From the NCBI GenBank assembly GCA_027405735.1, contig JAPEHQ010000001.1:5952001-6016000 (forward strand): DNA of 64,000 nucleotides. The letters run 5' to 3'. Within the stretch, counting starts at the first letter, position 1, and every line of letters starts with the position of its first letter. This stretch comes from Mucor racemosus (lineage: Eukaryota; Mucoromycota; Mucoromycetes; Mucorales; Mucoraceae). Shown here in pieces: positions 60,663 through 64,000 of the stretch. The position numbers were made by a program, and so were the translations under genes. The notes under the pieces are model-generated. The model was not told the DNA's origin. It saw only the letters and a program-made list of their open reading frames with translations, and did not search any database.

Positions 60663-62288
60663 TTGTTGATGATGTTGGTGATGATGGTGATGTTGTGATA
60701 CAAAAGGCGGATGTGGATGCTTGTGAATTACTGTCACATGTGCAGTCTTCTTGAGCAGATCGACAATGATTGTCAATGCGCCAGCGCAATCATATCTACT
60801 TTGAGCCTTTGGATGTTCGACTTTTCTGGGCTTCGCTGTATCAGCTCTTTGAGAACAATAATATCTCAATGTAGATAACGTATCAGGACTCTTTGTCGAT
60901 CGTCGTCGATCTTTAAGACTAGCCAATTTCATTAATTTTTTTGAAAAATTTCCTCTTCATTATATATTAAATATTTACCTAAAATTGAACTTTGTTCCTT
61001 CCAACACTCTCTCGCAAATACCTCTACCTAATTGTGTAAATCCTGGATTTTCTCCCATACTTTCCATCAATGGTCCAATATCTAGATGATATTGTTTACG
61101 ATCAAATTCTGTCTCACCCTCCAATTCCCTAACAAAAGTATCCAAATCAATCACTTCCTGTGCAGCTCTTTCAGCAGATGTGCTTGTATTTTTATGATGT
61201 ATTACCGGTGGTGTCAATACAGCGGTTGATGTAGTAGGAGTGGGTTGATTTATAGTTGTTGGTGGCAGTCCAATAGGTGAAGAATTCGAATTTGCTGGGG
61301 GTAATGGATTTGGTAAATTATTGTTAACAATTGTATTGTTTTTATCTAAGCGATGAAGTAAACTATCATGTTTTATTTGAGATGTTGGTGGTATTTGATG
61401 TAAATCTGGTGATTGTTGAGATTGTTGATTTGGTAAAGGTAATGAAATAGTCGATGGCATTACTTGTTGTGAATGCATATGTGATTGGAGTTGCGACTGG
61501 TTTCGCATAGTGGGAGTAGTAAACAAATGTGATTTATTATTATTGTTGGTATTCGTGTTATTCTTGGCTTGAGATAAAGAAAGCATCATTGAAGAAGTAG
61601 GTGGAGATTGTTTGATTTGTGGTGAAGAAATCGTTTGAGGAGGTGGTAAAGGTGAATTACCAGCAGAGCTGCTATTTAAATTAATAGGGGCAGAAGAGTG
61701 TAATTGAGCAGGAGGCAATTGTTGTTGTTGCTGTTGTTGTTGATGTTGCTGATGTTGTTGATGTTGCTGCTGATGTTGTTGTTGTTGTTGCTGTTGTTGT
61801 TGCTGTTGTTGTTGAGGGGTTGCATACTGAATTTGCTGATATCTAGCCTGCTTATAAGTCCTTTGCTGTTCTTCATAGATCTCGTATCTCTCCATCTGAT
61901 GTTTCCTCTTTTGCATTTCACGCGTATGGCATATATTACACACATTATATTTGAAATCTCTTTCATGAAAAAATGACACATGTCGAAATGTTTGGCAACT
62001 ATCACAGTACAATGTTTCTTGTGTTGTGTTTGCATTTATACCTCTACCTACACTGCTTGGACTACTTGCGCTTGTAGTATTACTACCTGCACTTACAGAA
62101 TTGCTATTAGCTTGCACATGCCCAATTGTAGGCGGACTGCTAGTAACAAGAGCTTGTTGAAATGATTGCTGATTATTGAGCACTTGCTGTTGTTGTTGTG
62201 GTTGCTGTTGTGGTTGCTGTCTTGGCAAGTTATTATTTGACAAATTGGAGTAGCTATGGGCATAAGGACGAGGTGGACCGTGAGACAT
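60066..62288 (-). CDS. Polyglutamine-rich zinc-finger protein, likely DNA-binding
   Basis: Two exons on the minus strand, 62288-60979 and 60918-60066, join in frame across a 60-bp intron to give 720 residues; read separately they look like two genes. The N-terminal part has a CX2C...CX2C module (YCDSCQTFRH..., NVCNICHTREMQKRK) and a short coiled coil, then poly-Q/H, N, P and S tracts. A conserved stretch, about residues 385-440, spans VIDLDTFVRELEGETEFDR. After the junction comes LRYYCSQRAD...RYDCAGALTIIVDL...VIHKHPHPPF, whose C-C-H-x-H order recalls a WRKY-GCM1/FAR1-type finger. An (AQQQ)n tract and a helical C-terminus (LRLMRQKQAKQVEKQYEILRQKV) follow. A transcriptional or chromatin role is inferred, not shown. 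Confidence 0.75.
60330..60475 (-). repeat. In-frame 12-bp coding minisatellite (Ala-Gln-Gln-Gln)n
   Basis: About nine to ten units of a GCTTGTTGTTGT-type repeat (plus-strand reading) encode alternating Ala and Gln triplets. It is flanked by pure CAG/CAA tracts at 60620-60660 and, in exon 1, at 61720-61815. Such repeats are prone to length change. Confidence 0.8.
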
Positions 62289-64000
62289 GCTTAATAATGT
62301 AATTAGCGTTGAGATTTGGTTTCTTTTAATAGATATAAAATTTTCAATACAATGAAAAAATCGAAAATAATTGGGAATATGGATGATAAGAAAATCGTAT
62401 ATCAATCCTCCAATCTAAGTTTCTTGCTTATGTAAATTTTCAGAAAATAGTAAAGAGAAAAGTTAGAAAATTAGTTACTTTCAGTGGAGAGTAAAGGATG
62501 TTATTGAGGAGATGCTCTTCAAGGAAGTCTTTTTCGCTTTTTTTTCTTCTTCTCAAGTGACGTCGACGAGGTTACCCAATGATATGTACTACCATTCAAA
62601 GATAATTCACAGTTCGAGCATAAATCAACAGAATATACTCTAGTTATAAAGGCTTATTTGAGGGTTGGATCGAAGTTCTGGCTGAAAAAATCGATATCTA
62701 TTTAAGACAATATTTGATTTACCTCGTAAGGGGTAATGCTGTGGCACTAAATCAACTTTTTCGTTTCTGCTGATCTTGGTATTCTTAGCATCAAATCAAG
62801 GAGAAAAAAATACCCCAAGAAGCAAAATCCTCGCAATTGGCTCATAAAGCAAAATATTGCATTATAAATTGATAATTGAATCGCATGCTTGTTCAGTGTC
62901 GTGAAATCTGGCATATACTTTATATTTTAAATCATGTTATATACCAAGGATTTAGTCAAGTTCCTGATGTTTTCTGAGCGTACGCATAGGTTCATTTTCA
63001 ATTCTCCTTATTCTGGGTAACAGATGCAGCCCAACAAGTTCTTTTGGTGAAAACTTTAATATTATCACCGTTTCTGCTTTGCAGCATGGCCTTGTTTGGA
63101 AATATACGGAAATCCTCTTACTTCGGGTGATTTTAAGGCTGCAGAAAACCCACAAACTAGTATATATCCGTACTAAACCCGTCATGTTGAATTACGCTTT
63201 GATAATATGCATGTAAGTTCGGAAATACCTATGTGATAATTTATTAGTTTTTCAGAATAAAATAAATGCTATATATTCATACAAGCTGCCGTTTTGAAAG
63301 TTTAATCGCTACTACATTTACATTTCTCTAGTGGAAATTTTAATATTTTAAAGATCTTTCTTTAATTCAAAATTGCATTGATTTATACAAATGATCTGAA
63401 TTCGAGCCAAATTATTCATGGAATAGAAAAGCAAAAGTACATAGTTTAAGTATGCTTTAGCAGAACATGAAGCTCTACTCTTTCCTAATAGCATATAAGA
63501 TATCGTAAACTAAAACTGCTTCTCTTTAAATATACTAAAATATCTTGCTTTAATATACACATTTACTTTAGTTGCTTTACATCTGATGCATAGCAAGTAG
63601 AAATCTAATAAACTACACACCCAATCCTCTTCATTGATGTATTTTAAATGTTGTTTACCTCAGACGCAGCTTAATCAAAAGAAAGCAATGTGTCTCTAAA
63701 ATTTACTGAAACATATTTTTGTAGCTTAAGACAGTACAAACCTCATCGCTTCATGATTAATTTGCATAAAATACAATTTATTAAGAAGGCATGTAATTTA
63801 TCAGTAGAAAACTTTCAATTTTACCATTTTAGCGTTGATTTATGTAACCTTCCCTTCATCAAATCACATATTATTGAAGTATACAAGGTTGTCTGTTTTC
63901 CAACAGACGATATTTCCTTCACTTTTAAAAGTTTTTAAAACAACAATACACCGAAATGTAGATACTATTTATGACACTTATTTTGAGCAACTTAATGCGT
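62289..64000. other. Gene-poor right end of the window
   Basis: Upstream DNA of the polyglutamine gene followed by ~1.4 kb without recognisable genes. It contains the second copy of the 19-base TGACGTCGAC string at 62549-62567. Open frames at 62952-63185 and 63690-63938 show no family signs. Confidence 0.45.

Noticed and set aside
60113..60789. Leucine/valine-rich plus-strand and Thr/Ser-rich minus-strand frames
   Set aside because: They are other frames of the polyglutamine codon repeats of the minus-strand gene.
60932..60975. Reading the polyglutamine locus as two separate genes (starts at 62288 and 60932)
   Set aside because: Consensus splice sites at 60979/60918 join the two frames in phase and connect zinc-finger halves; the apparent second start lies inside the intron.

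Overview
The window looks like nuclear DNA of an early-diverging fungus, most likely a Mucoromycota (Mucorales-type) species. Reasons: AT-rich intergenic DNA, genes cut by many 45-90 bp GT-AG introns with CTAAC/CTAAT-like branch sites, fungal housekeeping proteins (Bzz1, Bni1/SepA-type formin, sphingolipid delta-4 desaturase, Snx4, CstF-50), glutamine-rich regulators, and many transposon relics. The phylum assignment is inference from gene style. No rRNA, tRNA, CRISPR array or prokaryotic operon was seen.

Layout. 1-289: last exon of a C-5 sterol desaturase (ERG3). 2021-11143: a large long-terminal-inverted-repeat (TIR) element with ~2.2 kb arms and a decayed fragment of cytoplasmic dynein intermediate chain. 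12043-15889: MMS19. 16506-17375: secreted orphan protein. 17556-19974: BZZ1. About 20480-27650: a second, older, rearranged copy of the long-TIR element, inverted relative to the first, with its own copy of the dynein fragment, and invaded by a pogo-like MITE and LTR-like sequences. 28548-31528: peroxisomal Lon protease. 31742-36599: diaphanous-type formin. 37150-38405: sphingolipid delta-4 desaturase. 38677-40258: CstF-50. 41071-41594: complex I subunit NDUFA12. 41978-42394: complex III assembly factor UQCC2/Cbp6-like. 44689-46723: sorting nexin Snx4. 47639-53245: a nearly intact L1-like LINE on the minus strand, flanked by a perfect 15-bp target duplication. About 53460-57130: a near-perfect 3.7-kb palindromic repeat with a minisatellite in each arm. 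58793-59749 (minus): short-chain dehydrogenase. 60066-62288 (minus): large polyglutamine zinc-finger regulator.

The host genes are ordinary single-copy genes, not a pathway cluster. Two themes recur: endocytic actin and polarised growth (BZZ1, formin, SNX4), and mitochondrial respiration (NDUFA12 beside UQCC2, plus MMS19 for Fe-S delivery). The most unusual material is the pair of long-TIR elements that appear to have captured exons of a host gene, a Pack-type transposon family with no visible transposase. Exon boundaries were placed by hand from splice motifs, reading-frame phase and remembered family sequence; in every complete multi-exon model the exon lengths sum to an intact frame.
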